Shown: positions 1 to 8,680 of the stretch, piece after piece
How the letters are laid out: every line of letters begins with the position of its first letter
How positions within the stretch are numbered: the stretch's first letter is position 1
Assembly (NCBI RefSeq): GCF_963676475.1
Contig: NZ_OY781106.1
Span: 744,001-808,000 of the forward strand
Source of the DNA: an uncultured Celeribacter sp.
GTDB lineage: Bacteria > Pseudomonadota > Alphaproteobacteria > Rhodobacterales > Rhodobacteraceae
Length of the DNA: 64,000 bases
Reading direction: 5' to 3'
Program-made: the position numbers and the translations under genes
The notes under the pieces: model-generated
The model's input: the letters and a program-made list of their open reading frames with translations, nothing else
Database searches by the model: none
Told to the model about the DNA's origin: nothing

Positions 1-175
1 CTTTGGGGGCGTCCGCCTTGCCAAAAGGTTCGATGTCAAAGGCATGCAGCGCCGAGGTTTTGGCGCCGGTGTCCACCTTGATCTTCAGCGCAGGCAGGCC
101 CAGCGCCGGCAGTGCGGCCCATTCTTCCCATCCCAGTGCAAAGCCAAAAGTCTGGCCATTATTCGTGCCCGTCAT
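1..175 (-). CDS. RimK-associated zinc-protease-like protein (PF05618 type), N-terminal fragment
   Basis: Only the first 58 codons lie in the window; the gene runs off the left edge. The ATG at 175 follows a GAGGA sequence about 10 nt upstream. The visible protein has a GWEEWAALP stretch, then VDTGAKTSALHAF, which is the hallmark of the retropepsin-like putative ATP-dependent zinc protease family (PF05618), often encoded next to RimK-type ATP-grasp ligases. The Asp-Thr-Gly of that motif is the presumed catalytic aspartate. The role in the cell is not settled for the family. It is divergent from the purine permease, with about 420 bp between them. The family call is from motif memory; a RimK neighbour to the left cannot be seen. 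Confidence 0.72.
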   Translation of the reverse strand, partial: MTGTNNGQTFGFALGWEEWAALPALGLPALKIKVDTGAKTSALHAFDIEPFGKADAPK

Positions 176-480
176 ATCCGTGCCCGTCCTCGTTATGGTG
201 TTTCTTATGGTGGAGGAAAAGGCGGTGCGATGAAACGCCCAACTCCGCCTTTGGGCGCCCAATGTCATTGTTGCGCGAGTCTGGCAAGGACTTTCTGGCA
301 TGCGGATTTGTGGGTTTCGTGACGGTGGCAAAAACAGGGCAAAACACGCCGCGCCAAGGCTGCGTCGGACCCCATTTTGCAGGGCGCAAAAGGTTATTTC
401 CTGAACGTTGCCGGGGCGAAACGGCGAAAACTGCATGTTTCTTGAGCGTTTTGTACCGAGGGCCGGTCGCAGGGGAGGTG

Positions 481-517
481 CGGCGCCCATGTAACGCTTT
501 CGTTACAGCCTGCGCCG
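481..517 (+). promoter_or_regulatory. strong hairpin in the leader of the NCS2 permease gene
   Basis: Within the 423-bp gap between the protease fragment and the permease, TGTAACG (490-496) and CGTTACA (501-507) form a perfect 7-bp stem on a CTTT loop. CGGCGC (481-486) and GCGCCG (512-517) extend it across an internal loop. It lies about 80 nt upstream of the permease start and has no T-run, so it looks like an RNA structure or operator rather than a terminator. No known riboswitch class was recognised. The rest of the gap (176-480) holds no gene I can support. Confidence 0.4.
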
Positions 518-598
518 CCGCAGGCTTGGGGCAGGGACACAAGACCCGGACAGGCCAATCTGGCGTGCATTCGGGCGATCAATTCAGGGGAAGATAGA

Positions 599-1909
599 AT
601 GAGCCAAGAAGAGTTTATGCCGCTGGTCTACAAGCTGGACGACGTGCCGCCGCCACCCAAGGCCGCGCTGGCCGCGGTCCAGCACGTGTTGGCCTCCATC
701 GTCGGCATCGCCACGCCCTCGCTGATCATCGGCGGCGCTTTGGGGTTGGGGGCCTATATCCCCTACCTCATCGCCATGGCGTTTTTCGTCTCGGGTGTGG
801 CGACCTTCATCCAATGTAAGACCATCGGTCCGGTGGGCTCGGGGCTTTTGTCGTTGCAAGGCACGTCTTTTGCTTTCCTCGGCGCCATTCTGGCTGCGGG
901 GTTCGCGGTCAAGGGCCGGGGCGGCAGCGAGGAAGACATTCTGGCGATGATCTTCGGGCTCTGCCTCGTCGGCTCGCTGGTGGAAATCATCCTGTCGCAA
1001 TTCCTCGACAAGCTGAAACGCATCATCACGCCTACGGTGACGGGCATCGTGATCACCGTCATCGGCCTGTCGCTGATCAAGGCGGGGTTCACCGATTTCG
1101 CCGGCGGCGCCATGGCGGGCGAAGACCTCGGCAAGCCGCTTTACCTTTTGCTGGGCACTCTGGTTGTGGCGATCATGATTGGCCTCATCGTCGGCACCAT
1201 CGTGGCCAGTTTCTTTGGTCTGGTGAATTTCGGCATGCTCAGCTCAGCGCAGCTTTTTGCCCTGCCGGTGCCGTTCAAATATGGCTTCGATTTCGACTTC
1301 GGGCTCTTCATCCCGCTGGCTTTTCTCTACCTCGTCACCGCCATCGAGACCTCGGGCGATCTGACCGCCAATTCGGTGATCTCCGGCGAGCCGGTCGAAG
1401 GCCCGCTCTATATGAAGCGCATCAAGGGTGGCGTTCTGGGCGATGGCGTCAATTCGGCGCTGGCTGCCGTGTTCAACACCTTCCCCAACACCACGTTTTC
1501 GCAAAACAACGGCGTAATCCAGATGACCGGCGTCGCTTCGCGCCATGTCGGCCTCTATATGGGCGGGTTTCTGGTGCTCTTGGGGCTGTTTCCGGTGATT
1601 GGCACTTTCTTTCTGATCATTCCGAAGCCGGTTCTGGGCGGCGCGACTTTGGTGCTCTTTTCGACCATCGCGGTCGCGGGCATTCGCATCCTGTCTTCAG
1701 AGGACATGACCCTGCGCCGGGTGTACATCATGGCCGTGTCCTTTGGTTTGGCGCTTGGGGTCACACTGGTGCCCGACGCGACGCAGAACCTGCCGACCTT
1801 TCTGAAACAGGTCTTCGCCGCGCCCATCACCCTCGCGGGGCTTTCGGCGATCATCCTGTCGCTGGCGATCCCCGAAGACGCCAAGGCGACCATCGAGGCG
1901 GCGGAGTAA
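599..1909 (+). CDS. NCS2 family xanthine/uric acid:cation symporter
   Basis: A 436-aa inner-membrane protein of the nucleobase:cation symporter-2 family, which takes up purines such as xanthine or urate. About 12 to 14 hydrophobic segments can be read along the protein. Near residue 300 it carries FPNTTFSQNNGVIQMTG, the family signature containing the substrate-contacting QNNG motif of XanQ/UacT/UapA-type carriers rather than of uracil permeases. LQGTSFAF near residue 90 is another conserved family stretch. The ATG at 599 is preceded by AGGGGAAG about 7 nt upstream, which supports this start over Met7. It is a single gene, convergent with the phosphodiesterase gene 2 bp downstream. The exact purine cannot be told from sequence. 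Adenine deaminase at the other end of the window also acts on purines but is not linked. Confidence 0.88.
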   Translation: MSQEEFMPLVYKLDDVPPPPKAALAAVQHVLASIVGIATPSLIIGGALGLGAYIPYLIAMAFFVSGVATFIQCKTIGPVGSGLLSLQGTSFAFLGAILAAGFAVKGRGGSEEDILAMIFGLCLVGSLVEIILSQFLDKLKRIITPTVTGIVITVIGLSLIKAGFTDFAGGAMAGEDLGKPLYLLLGTLVVAIMIGLIVGTIVASFFGLVNFGMLSSAQLFALPVPFKYGFDFDFGLFIPLAFLYLVTAIETSGDLTANSVISGEPVEGPLYMKRIKGGVLGDGVNSALAAVFNTFPNTTFSQNNGVIQMTGVASRHVGLYMGGFLVLLGLFPVIGTFFLIIPKPVLGGATLVLFSTIAVAGIRILSSEDMTLRRVYIMAVSFGLALGVTLVPDATQNLPTFLKQVFAAPITLAGLSAIILSLAIPEDAKATIEAAE

Positions 1910-1911
1910 TC

Positions 1912-2748
1912 TCAAAGCCGGGCGCGAAGAGAGGCAGAGGCAAACTCTTGTCCCTTGAGCACCCAGCCCGTTCCGCCTTTCTCATAGCTCAGGGGCGGGC
2001 CGGGCAGAAATCCATCCCCTTCGGTCGCGCTCCAGACCGTCACGGACAGCGCGCCGTCGGGTTTCAGGTCGATTTGATTAAACGTGTTGGGCGTGCCGCG
2101 CGTGCGGGTCGAAAGCGCCGTGCCCGCCTGCACGAACAAGACGCCGGGCACTTGGGTAAAGGGCACGGCCTGCGCATTGTGCAAATGCCCCGACAGCACC
2201 AGATCGGCACCCGCCGCCGAGAGTGCTGTGAGCGCGGCCTTGGCGCCACGGGTTTTCGGTTTGTCCAATGTGGGTGGTTGCTGCAACGGGTGGTGCAACA
2301 CGGCGACGCGCAGACGCCCGTCGTCTTCGCCGAAATGCTCCATCGCGCGGCTGATGTGGCGGGCGGACAGCTTGCCGCTTTGCCAGGCGAAAGGATTGAC
2401 GGTGTTGATGCCCACGACGCGCATCTCCGACGTCTCAAATGTCGGTTCCAGATCGCGCGAAATCGCCCGTTTGTAGCGCGCGTAGGGCATGAGCCAGCGC
2501 ATGAAGAGGTTATAGAGCGGCGTGTCGTGATTGCCGGGGACCGACAGTACGGGGGTCTCAGTCGCCTCGATGGCCTCGACAAAGGCCTTGGCTTTCTCGA
2601 ACTGACCGGGACGCGCGCGCTGGGTGAAGTCGCCGGAAATCACCACCACGGTGGGCTCTTGCCGGGCAATGGTGCGCAAGAGAGGATCGGCCAGCGCCGG
2701 GTCGGTGCGGCCGAAATGCAGATCGGAGAGATGAATCAGTCGGGTCAT
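1912..2748 (-). CDS. CpdA-like calcineurin metallophosphoesterase
   Basis: A 278-aa cytosolic phosphoesterase with the complete class III metallophosphatase motif set in order: LSDLHFG at residues 6-12, SGDFTQRA near 39, GNHDTPLY near 72, LHHPLQ near 150 and SGHLHNAQ near 186. These residues bind two metals. The family includes cAMP phosphodiesterase CpdA, but substrates vary, so hydrolysis of cAMP is only a likely assignment. The start codon overlaps the stop codon of the upstream diacylglycerol-kinase-like gene by 4 bp (ATGA), so the two are almost certainly co-transcribed and translationally coupled. It is convergent with the permease gene. Confidence 0.85.
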   Translation of the reverse strand: MTRLIHLSDLHFGRTDPALADPLLRTIARQEPTVVVISGDFTQRARPGQFEKAKAFVEAIEATETPVLSVPGNHDTPLYNLFMRWLMPYARYKRAISRDLEPTFETSEMRVVGINTVNPFAWQSGKLSARHISRAMEHFGEDDGRLRVAVLHHPLQQPPTLDKPKTRGAKAALTALSAAGADLVLSGHLHNAQAVPFTQVPGVLFVQAGTALSTRTRGTPNTFNQIDLKPDGALSVTVWSATEGDGFLPGPPLSYEKGGTGWVLKGQEFASASLRARL

Positions 2749-3671
2749 GCGGCGATGTGGTCCTCCGTTTTTTGGGGCGTACTCTTGGGGGTCAGAATGC
2801 GCAAAGGCGCCTCGCTCATCGACAGGCGCAGCGGCGCCGACAGCCGCGCCTTTTCGCCGTCAAACGCGGTCAGAAACGGCGGCTGCGCCTTGCCCTGATG
2901 TTCGATCACCACTTCATGCGCGCGAATGAGGGTGAAATCCTGTCGCGGCGGCATCTTGCGTGCGGCCAGCGTGACGGCGAGGCGCATGAGGTCCATACGA
3001 GACCGCGCGTGAATGACAAAGGTCGCAAACCCGTCTTCGGATATGGTCTCGGCACCATCGAGGCCGAAGACATCAAGCTGATAGGCCGAGCGCGCGATGA
3101 AGACCAAAGGCGTTTTCACCTCATGCGTCGTGCCATCCGCCGTGATCGACAATTTCATCCGATGCTGGGTCTGGAGGATCGTCTTGATCACCGACCAATA
3201 GGCCACCACGCGGTGCCGCCCCCAGCGGTCGTAAATCGCCTCGCGTTTCTTGAGGATCGCAGGGTAGACGCCCAGAGAGGCATTGTTGAGAAAGGCGCGG
3301 CCATTGACCTGTCCGATGCGAATGTCGTGGGCCTCGCCGTCGCGCAGCTGGGCGGCGGCCTCTTCGGGGACTTCAGACATGCCAAGTCCACGGGTGAAAT
3401 AGTTAAATGTGCCCATCGGCAGAACCCCCATCGGCACCTCGCGCCCCAGCATGGCATTGGCGATGGCCATGGCCGTCCCGTCGCCGCCCGCAGAGATCAC
3501 CGCCTCGGCGCCCTCGTTGATTTTATGGTCGATCAGATCGCTCAGATCGGTGTCCGGGTCGAGCGTGATGATCTCACAACCCTCGCCGAAGGCGGTACAA
3601 GCCCGCTCAAGCACCTCCGCATCTTGGCGATTGGTGCCGGACTGGCGATTGGCAAGGATGACGGCGCGCAT
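2745..3671 (-). CDS. diacylglycerol kinase family lipid kinase
   Basis: A 308-aa protein of the DAGK_cat/YegS/BmrU family, which phosphorylates diacylglycerol or related lipids. The N-terminal catalytic domain shows the ATP-binding GGDGTA motif near residue 60, followed by LPMGTFNYFTRGLGM, equivalent to the LPxGTxNDFAR segment of the family; here Tyr replaces the usual Asp. I chose the ATG at 3671 because GGAGGT lies directly upstream and the kinase homology begins at once (MRAVILANRQSGT). The open frame extends 98 codons further upstream without homology. It is the first gene of a two-gene unit with the CpdA-like enzyme, and it is divergent from tgt. Confidence 0.82.
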   Translation of the reverse strand: MRAVILANRQSGTNRQDAEVLERACTAFGEGCEIITLDPDTDLSDLIDHKINEGAEAVISAGGDGTAMAIANAMLGREVPMGVLPMGTFNYFTRGLGMSEVPEEAAAQLRDGEAHDIRIGQVNGRAFLNNASLGVYPAILKKREAIYDRWGRHRVVAYWSVIKTILQTQHRMKLSITADGTTHEVKTPLVFIARSAYQLDVFGLDGAETISEDGFATFVIHARSRMDLMRLAVTLAARKMPPRQDFTLIRAHEVVIEHQGKAQPPFLTAFDGEKARLSAPLRLSMSEAPLRILTPKSTPQKTEDHIAA

Positions 3672-3765
3672 GGGACCTCCAAAGCAACGGATGCACCGTT
3701 TAACGCTCGAGGTCGGGAATGGTTGCATCTGGCCTGAAAGCGCGTTTGGCGCTAAAGCCTCCGCC

Positions 3766-4911
3766 ATGACCCAGAACACCACGCCCGAACGATTCTCATT
3801 CTCCCTCAACGCCACCGACGGCAAGGCGCGCACCGGCGTGATCTCGACGCCACGGGGCGAGATCCGGACGCCGGCCTTCATGCCGGTTGGGACGGCCGCG
3901 ACCGTCAAGGCGATGATGCCCGAAAGCGTGCGCGCGACCGGCGCCGATATCCTCTTGGGCAACACCTATCACCTGATGCTGCGGCCCACGGCGGAACGGA
4001 TTGCGCGACTGGGCGGCCTGCACAAGTTCATGAATTGGGACCGGCCCATTCTGACGGACAGCGGCGGGTTTCAGGTCATGAGCCTCGCCGATCTGCGCAA
4101 GCTGACCGAAAAGGGCGTGACGTTTCGCTCGCATGTCGATGGCTCGAAGCACGAGCTGACGCCGGAGCGGTCGATGGAGATTCAAAAGCTTCTGGGTTCC
4201 GACATCGTGATGTGTTTCGACGAATGCCCCGCACTGCCCGCGGATCGCGACCGGATCGCGGAGTCGATGCGGCTGTCGATGCGGTGGGCGGCCCGGTCCA
4301 AGGACGCGTTTGGAGACCGTCCGGGGCATGCGCTGTTCGGCATTCAACAGGGCGGCTTGGAACAGGATTTCCGCGAGGAAAGCGCCGAGGCCCTCAAAGA
4401 GATCGGGTTCGATGGCTATGCGCTTGGCGGACTTGCGGTCGGCGAGGGGCAGGAGGCCATGTTCGCCACGCTCGACTTTGCGCCCGATATGCTGCCGACG
4501 GACAAGCCGCGGTATCTGATGGGCGTGGGCAAGCCCGATGACATCGTCGGCGCCGTGAAACGCGGCATCGACATGATGGATTGCGTGTTGCCCTCGCGCT
4601 CTGGCCGCACGGGCCAGGCCTGGACCCGTCGCGGGCAGGTCAACATCAAGAACGCGCGCCACGCCGACGATCCGCGCCCGCTGGATGAGCACTGCACATG
4701 CCCGGCGTGCTCAAATTATTCGCGCGCCTATCTGCACCACGTCTTCCGCAGCCACGAGATGATCTCCGGCATGCTTTTGACCTGGCACAACCTGCATTAT
4801 TTCCAGGAAATCATGCAGGGCATGCGGGACGCGATTGCGGGTGGCACATTTGAGGCCTGGGAAGCTGACTTCCACGCCAAGCGCGCCGAGGGCGATATTG
4901 AGCCGCTTTGA
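3766..4911 (+). CDS. tgt: queuine tRNA-ribosyltransferase (bacterial TGT)
   Basis: A 381-aa enzyme that exchanges guanine 34 of tRNA-Asp, -Asn, -His and -Tyr for preQ1 in queuosine synthesis. Length and motifs match bacterial TGT: NTYHLMLRP and DSGGFQVMSL with the catalytic Asp near residues 90-105, GGLAVGEG with the substrate-recognition region, and VLPSRSGRTGQAW. The zinc site is CTCPACSNYSRAYLHH near residues 310-325 (C-x-C-x2-C and His). The ATG at 3766 begins the standard N-terminus; the frame stays open upstream but that part overlaps the divergent kinase gene. The Shine-Dalgarno is weak. No other queuosine gene is adjacent. Confidence 0.96.
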   Translation: MTQNTTPERFSFSLNATDGKARTGVISTPRGEIRTPAFMPVGTAATVKAMMPESVRATGADILLGNTYHLMLRPTAERIARLGGLHKFMNWDRPILTDSGGFQVMSLADLRKLTEKGVTFRSHVDGSKHELTPERSMEIQKLLGSDIVMCFDECPALPADRDRIAESMRLSMRWAARSKDAFGDRPGHALFGIQQGGLEQDFREESAEALKEIGFDGYALGGLAVGEGQEAMFATLDFAPDMLPTDKPRYLMGVGKPDDIVGAVKRGIDMMDCVLPSRSGRTGQAWTRRGQVNIKNARHADDPRPLDEHCTCPACSNYSRAYLHHVFRSHEMISGMLLTWHNLHYFQEIMQGMRDAIAGGTFEAWEADFHAKRAEGDIEPL

Positions 4912-5185
4912 GGGAATCAACCTTGGGTTGTTTTTGGGCCTCTGCGTGGTTGTCCACAGCATCTTGATTGCCTGTGATCTTTCCTGTGATCTGTCTTGCG
5001 GGAAAAACAGGCAGGAAATAGGGCGGGGATAACCCCTCCATTTTCTTGCGTTTTCTGTAAAACAACCGCTTTTAAAGCCATTTTTGCGTATTTTGGCGAG
5101 AAAAACCCGCGCTTTGGGGGCAATTCTGCCCTTGCGAGAGGCGCAGATGAGGGGCACACTGTCTGGCAAGCCGCAACTTGACTTG

Positions 5186-5214
5186 GTTGAAATCCTGGGG
5201 ACAGGCCCCCAGAT
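5186..5214 (+). promoter_or_regulatory. heat-shock (sigma-32-like) promoter of lon
   Basis: GTTGAAA (5186-5192), a 14-nt spacer, then CCCCAGAT (5207-5214) fits the RpoH pattern CTTGAAA-N13-15-CCCCATNT with mismatches at the first base and near the end. It lies about 75 nt upstream of lon, a classic heat-shock gene. CTGGGG (5195-5200) and CCCCAG (5207-5212) also form an inverted repeat inside it. The remaining tgt-lon gap (4912-5185) shows no gene I can support. Confidence 0.5.
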
Positions 5215-5289
5215 ATTGTTACCAAGACAGGAAAGAGCCAATGGCTGCCACTTTGGGGTCCGGTTCTTTTGCCAAGATAAGGAATGACA

Positions 5290-7695
5290 ATGCACGAGCA
5301 ACTCCAATCCTATCCCGTCCTGCCGCTGCGCGACATTGTGGTGTTTCCGCATATGGTCGTGCCGCTCTTCGTGGGACGCGAAAAATCCGTGAAAGCGCTC
5401 GAAGAGGTCATGGCGCAGGACAAGCAAATTCTCTTGTCCGCCCAGATCGACCCGGCCGTGGACGACCCGGACACCGATGGCATCTACCGCGTCGGTGTTC
5501 TGGCCAATGTGCTGCAACTTCTGAAACTGCCTGACGGCACCGTCAAAGTGCTGGTCGAGGGCGAGCGCCGGGTGAAACTGACCCGCTTTCTCGACAATGA
5601 CAGCCATTTCGAGGCCGAGATTTCGCCGCTGGACGAGAGCGAAGGCGATGCGGAAGCCGTGGCGGCTTTGCTGCGCTCCGTGCGCGAAGAATTCGAACAT
5701 TACGCCAAGGTGAAAAAGAACGTCCCCGAGGAAGCTCTGGTCGCCGTCTCCGAGACGCGCGAACCGGCGAAGCTGGCTGATCTTGTCGCCGGTCATCTGG
5801 GTGTCGAAGTCGAACAGAAGCAAAAGCTTCTGGAAACGCTGGCGGTCGATGAGCGCCTCGAGGCGGTCTATGGCCTGATGCAGGGCGAAATGTCCGTGTT
5901 GCAGGTCGAGAAAAAGATCAAGACCCGCGTCAAATCCCAGATGGAGCGCACCCAGCGTGAGTACTATCTGAATGAGCAGATGAAGGCCATTCAGAAGGAG
6001 TTGGGCGATGGCGACGATGGGGCCGGCGAGATTGCCGAGCTCGAAGAGAAAATCAAAGCGACCAAACTGTCGAAAGAGGCCGCAGAGAAGGCCGAGGCCG
6101 AGCTGAAAAAGCTTAAGAACATGTCGCCGATGTCGGCGGAGGCCACGGTGGTGCGCAACTATCTCGACTGGATGCTGTCGATCCCGTGGGGCACGAAATC
6201 GCGCGTCAAAAAGGACCTTGGCCGCGCCGAGGAAATCTTGGACGCCGATCACTACGGGCTTGAAAAGGTCAAGGAACGCATTGTCGAATATCTCGCGGTG
6301 CAGCAGCGTTCGAAAAAGCTGAAAGGCCCAATCATGTGCCTCGTCGGCCCGCCGGGCGTGGGCAAAACCTCCTTGGGCAAATCGGTCGCCAAAGCGACGG
6401 GGCGCGAGTTCATTCGCATCTCTTTGGGCGGCGTGCGTGACGAGTCCGAGATCCGCGGTCACCGCCGGACCTATATTGGCTCCATGCCGGGCAAAATCAT
6501 CCAGGCCTTGAAAAAGGCGAAGACGACGAACCCGCTCATCTTGCTCGACGAGATCGACAAGATGGGGCAGGACTTCCGGGGTGACCCGGCGTCTGCGATG
6601 CTCGAAGTGCTTGATCCGGAACAGAATTCCACCTTTGTGGATCACTATATGGAGGTCGAATACGATCTCTCCAACGTGATGTTCCTGACCACGTCGAACA
6701 GCTACAACATGCCGGGGCCGCTGCTTGATCGGATGGAGATCATTCCGCTCTCGGGCTACACCGAAGAGGAAAAGGCCGAGATCGCGAAACAGCATTTGCT
6801 GCCGAAACAGGTGAAAAACCATGGCCTCAAAGCCAAGGAATTCTCTGTCACGGACGGTGCGATCATGGATGTGATCCGCTACTACACCCGTGAGGCTGGC
6901 GTGCGGAATCTGGAGCGTGAATTCGCCAAGATCGCCCGCAAGGCGGTGACGAAGATCATCAAGAAAGAGGTCGAAAGCGTGCAGGTCACGCCGGAAAACC
7001 TTGAAGAGTTCCTGGGGGTTAAAAAGTTCCGCTACGGACTGGCCGAGAAAGAGGATCAGATCGGTGTGGTGACCGGGCTGGCCTATACCTCGGTGGGCGG
7101 CGATCTGTTGCAGATCGAGGCGCTGAAACTGCCCGGCAAGGGGCGGATGAAGACCACCGGGAAGCTGGGCGATGTGATGAAGGAATCCATCGACGCGGCC
7201 AGCTCCTATGTGCGCTCGATTGCGCCTTCGATCGGGGTGAAACCGCCGCTGTTCGATACGATGGACATCCACGTCCACGTGCCCGATGGCGCGACGCCAA
7301 AGGACGGACCCTCTGCGGGTCTGGCGATGGTCACCACCATTGTCTCCGTTCTGACGCAAATCCCGGTGCGCAAAGACATCGCCATGACCGGCGAGGTGTC
7401 CTTGCGCGGCAATGCAACGGCCATCGGCGGGCTCAAGGAGAAGCTCCTTGCCGCGCTGCGGGGCGGGATCAAAACCGTGCTCATTCCGGAGGAGAACGTC
7501 AAGGATCTGGCGGACATCCCGGATAACGTCAAAGAGGGGCTTGAGATTATCCCTGTGACCCATGTGTCCGAGGTGCTCAAACACGCGCTGGTGCGTCAGC
7601 CTGAGCCGATTGAATGGGACGACGCGGCAGAAGAAGCGGCACGTCTGGCGAAAATCTCTTCGACCAGCGAAGGGCAAAGCCCTATGGCGCATTGA
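5290..7695 (+). CDS. lon: ATP-dependent protease Lon
   Basis: An 801-aa cytosolic AAA+ serine protease that degrades misfolded and short-lived regulatory proteins. The N-terminal LON substrate domain begins with YPVLPLRDIVVFPHM. The AAA+ core has Walker A GPPGVGKTS near residues 353-361 and Walker B ILLDEIDKM near 416. The C-terminal protease domain has the catalytic Ser675 in DGPSAGLAM and its Lys partner in GGLKEKLLAA. I place the start at 5290 because AAGGA (5279-5283) is 6 nt upstream of that ATG; the in-frame ATG at 5284 abuts the ribosome site. A heat-shock-like promoter lies upstream and an intrinsic terminator follows. Confidence 0.97.
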   Translation: MHEQLQSYPVLPLRDIVVFPHMVVPLFVGREKSVKALEEVMAQDKQILLSAQIDPAVDDPDTDGIYRVGVLANVLQLLKLPDGTVKVLVEGERRVKLTRFLDNDSHFEAEISPLDESEGDAEAVAALLRSVREEFEHYAKVKKNVPEEALVAVSETREPAKLADLVAGHLGVEVEQKQKLLETLAVDERLEAVYGLMQGEMSVLQVEKKIKTRVKSQMERTQREYYLNEQMKAIQKELGDGDDGAGEIAELEEKIKATKLSKEAAEKAEAELKKLKNMSPMSAEATVVRNYLDWMLSIPWGTKSRVKKDLGRAEEILDADHYGLEKVKERIVEYLAVQQRSKKLKGPIMCLVGPPGVGKTSLGKSVAKATGREFIRISLGGVRDESEIRGHRRTYIGSMPGKIIQALKKAKTTNPLILLDEIDKMGQDFRGDPASAMLEVLDPEQNSTFVDHYMEVEYDLSNVMFLTTSNSYNMPGPLLDRMEIIPLSGYTEEEKAEIAKQHLLPKQVKNHGLKAKEFSVTDGAIMDVIRYYTREAGVRNLEREFAKIARKAVTKIIKKEVESVQVTPENLEEFLGVKKFRYGLAEKEDQIGVVTGLAYTSVGGDLLQIEALKLPGKGRMKTTGKLGDVMKESIDAASSYVRSIAPSIGVKPPLFDTMDIHVHVPDGATPKDGPSAGLAMVTTIVSVLTQIPVRKDIAMTGEVSLRGNATAIGGLKEKLLAALRGGIKTVLIPEENVKDLADIPDNVKEGLEIIPVTHVSEVLKHALVRQPEPIEWDDAAEEAARLAKISSTSEGQSPMAH

Positions 7696-7723
7696 TGCCA
7701 TAGAGGAAACAATAAACATATAA

Positions 7724-7751
7724 AGTCGACCCGTAAGGGTCGGCTTTTTTA
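7724..7751 (+). terminator. intrinsic terminator of lon
   Basis: CGACCC-GTAA-GGGTCG forms the core stem, extended outward by G-C, G-U and A-T pairs, and runs straight into six Ts. It lies 30 nt after the lon stop. Confidence 0.88.
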
Positions 7752-7885
7752 TCTTTTATGACTTAAGTTTAAGCGGCCATTCTCGTTATGAAGAAGCCGT
7801 TGATCAAGGTCGCATTTGGCCGTTGCGCCGCAGGGTGCGCGGGCGTTAAGGTTTCCGCAAGTGCAACAATGTCCAAGAGGATTCC

Positions 7886-8389
7886 ATGGCAACGCGGACA
7901 TCCGCATCCAAAAAGACGACGAAATCCACCAAAAAGGCCACGGCAGCACGTAAGACCACGAGCAGGGCTGCGCCAAAGACGACAGAGACAGTAAGGACAC
8001 CACCTGTGACATCTTCCGCGAAAAAGACTGCAACGCCGAAAAAAACCGTGCCCGCCAAGACGGAGCCAGCTCCGGTCGTAGCACCGGAGACCAGCTTGGT
8101 GACGGCTATGAAAAAGAAGGACCTGATCGCCAAGGTGACTGAGGCTTCCGGGGTAAAGCGCTCCGAAGCGAAGAAAGTCATTGAGGCGACGCTCAAAGAG
8201 CTTGGCGATGCGCTGCAACGCGAAGAAGAGTTGAACCTGCCGCCCCTTGGCAAAATGAGTGTGAACCGCATTCGCGAGGGCTCCGGGGCCTATGTCGTCA
8301 TTTCCAAACTTCGTCGCCCCAAGGCCATGTTGGCGGACACACCGCAAAAAGACACCTCCGAAGACGGCGGCTCAGAAAACGAGGCCTGA
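7886..8389 (+). CDS. HU-family DNA-binding protein with a long basic N-terminal tail
   Basis: A 167-aa nucleoid protein. Residues 1 to about 70 are a low-complexity Lys/Ala/Thr/Pro tail resembling histone H1, and residues about 72-150 are an HU/IHF fold (MKKKDLIAKVTEASGVKRSEAKKVIEATL... LNLPPLGKMSVNRI read in pieces). The usual HU arm is shortened or altered, and an acidic tail (DTSEDGGSENEA) ends the protein. The ATG at 7886 has AGAGG about 6 nt upstream. Tailed HU-like proteins of this form are common in Rhodobacteraceae. Its likely role is DNA compaction. It stands alone between lon and tRNA-Val. Confidence 0.82.
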   Translation: MATRTSASKKTTKSTKKATAARKTTSRAAPKTTETVRTPPVTSSAKKTATPKKTVPAKTEPAPVVAPETSLVTAMKKKDLIAKVTEASGVKRSEAKKVIEATLKELGDALQREEELNLPPLGKMSVNRIREGSGAYVVISKLRRPKAMLADTPQKDTSEDGGSENEA

Positions 8390-8451
8390 AACGGGGCCTG
8401 AAATTCGGCCTGAAACGAGATCTGAAACACGGCCATAAACCTGGCCTGACA
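8383..8451 (+). repeat. imperfect short tandem repeat (GGCCTGAAA-type)
   Basis: Five to six degenerate units of about 11-13 nt, each close to GGCCTGAAACgg, begin in the last codons of the HU-like gene and run toward the tRNA: GGCCTGAAAC, GGCCTGAAAT, GGCCTGAAAC, ATCTGAAAC, CCATAAAC and GGCCTGAC. No T-run or clear hairpin is associated. Confidence 0.6.
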
Positions 8452-8530
8452 GGATCGGGATGCAAGGGGATTTTTCTCGGAAAAACCTCTTGCATTGGGA
8501 TCAGGCAGAGGCTAAACACCGCGCCACGGC

Positions 8531-8605
8531 GGGTGATTAGCTCAGTGGTAGAGCGCTTCGTTCACATCGAAGATGTCAGGAGTTCAAATCTCTTATCACC
8601 CACCA
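8531..8605 (+). tRNA. tRNA-Val (anticodon CAC)
   Basis: A 75-nt cloverleaf that includes an encoded CCA. The acceptor stem is GGGTGAT/ATCACCC, the D stem GCTC/GAGC and the anticodon stem CTTCG/CGAAG around the loop TTCACAT, giving anticodon CAC, which reads GUG valine. The T arm is AGGAG-TTCAAAT-CTCTT. A broken tyrosine integrase gene points at its 3' end 75 bp away, so this tRNA is the likely integration site of the adjoining island. Confidence 0.95.
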
Positions 8606-8680
8606 CTTACCTCCTTGTCTTTGCTGGATTTTCTCTCGTCGGCCTCGCGTTCTGCGAAGGGATCCATGGTTCCGTGAAAC

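Noticed and set aside
176..598. A known purine or xanthine riboswitch before the permease
   Set aside because: A hairpin is present, but the conserved bases of the classes I know were not found.
5240..5534. A frame starting ATGGCTGCC with GGAAAG upstream, just before lon
   Set aside because: It runs on into lon in another frame, with an Arg-rich, composition-driven product. The ribosome-site match is probably chance.
4711..7719. An antisense open frame of about 1,000 codons across lon
   Set aside because: It is the reverse shadow of lon in GC-rich DNA: no ribosome site, low-complexity His/Arg-rich product, and the plus strand holds the full Lon motif set.
8383..8451. CRISPR array
   Set aside because: The repeats are too short and degenerate, have no spacers of constant size, and there are no cas genes. 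No CRISPR array was seen elsewhere in the window.
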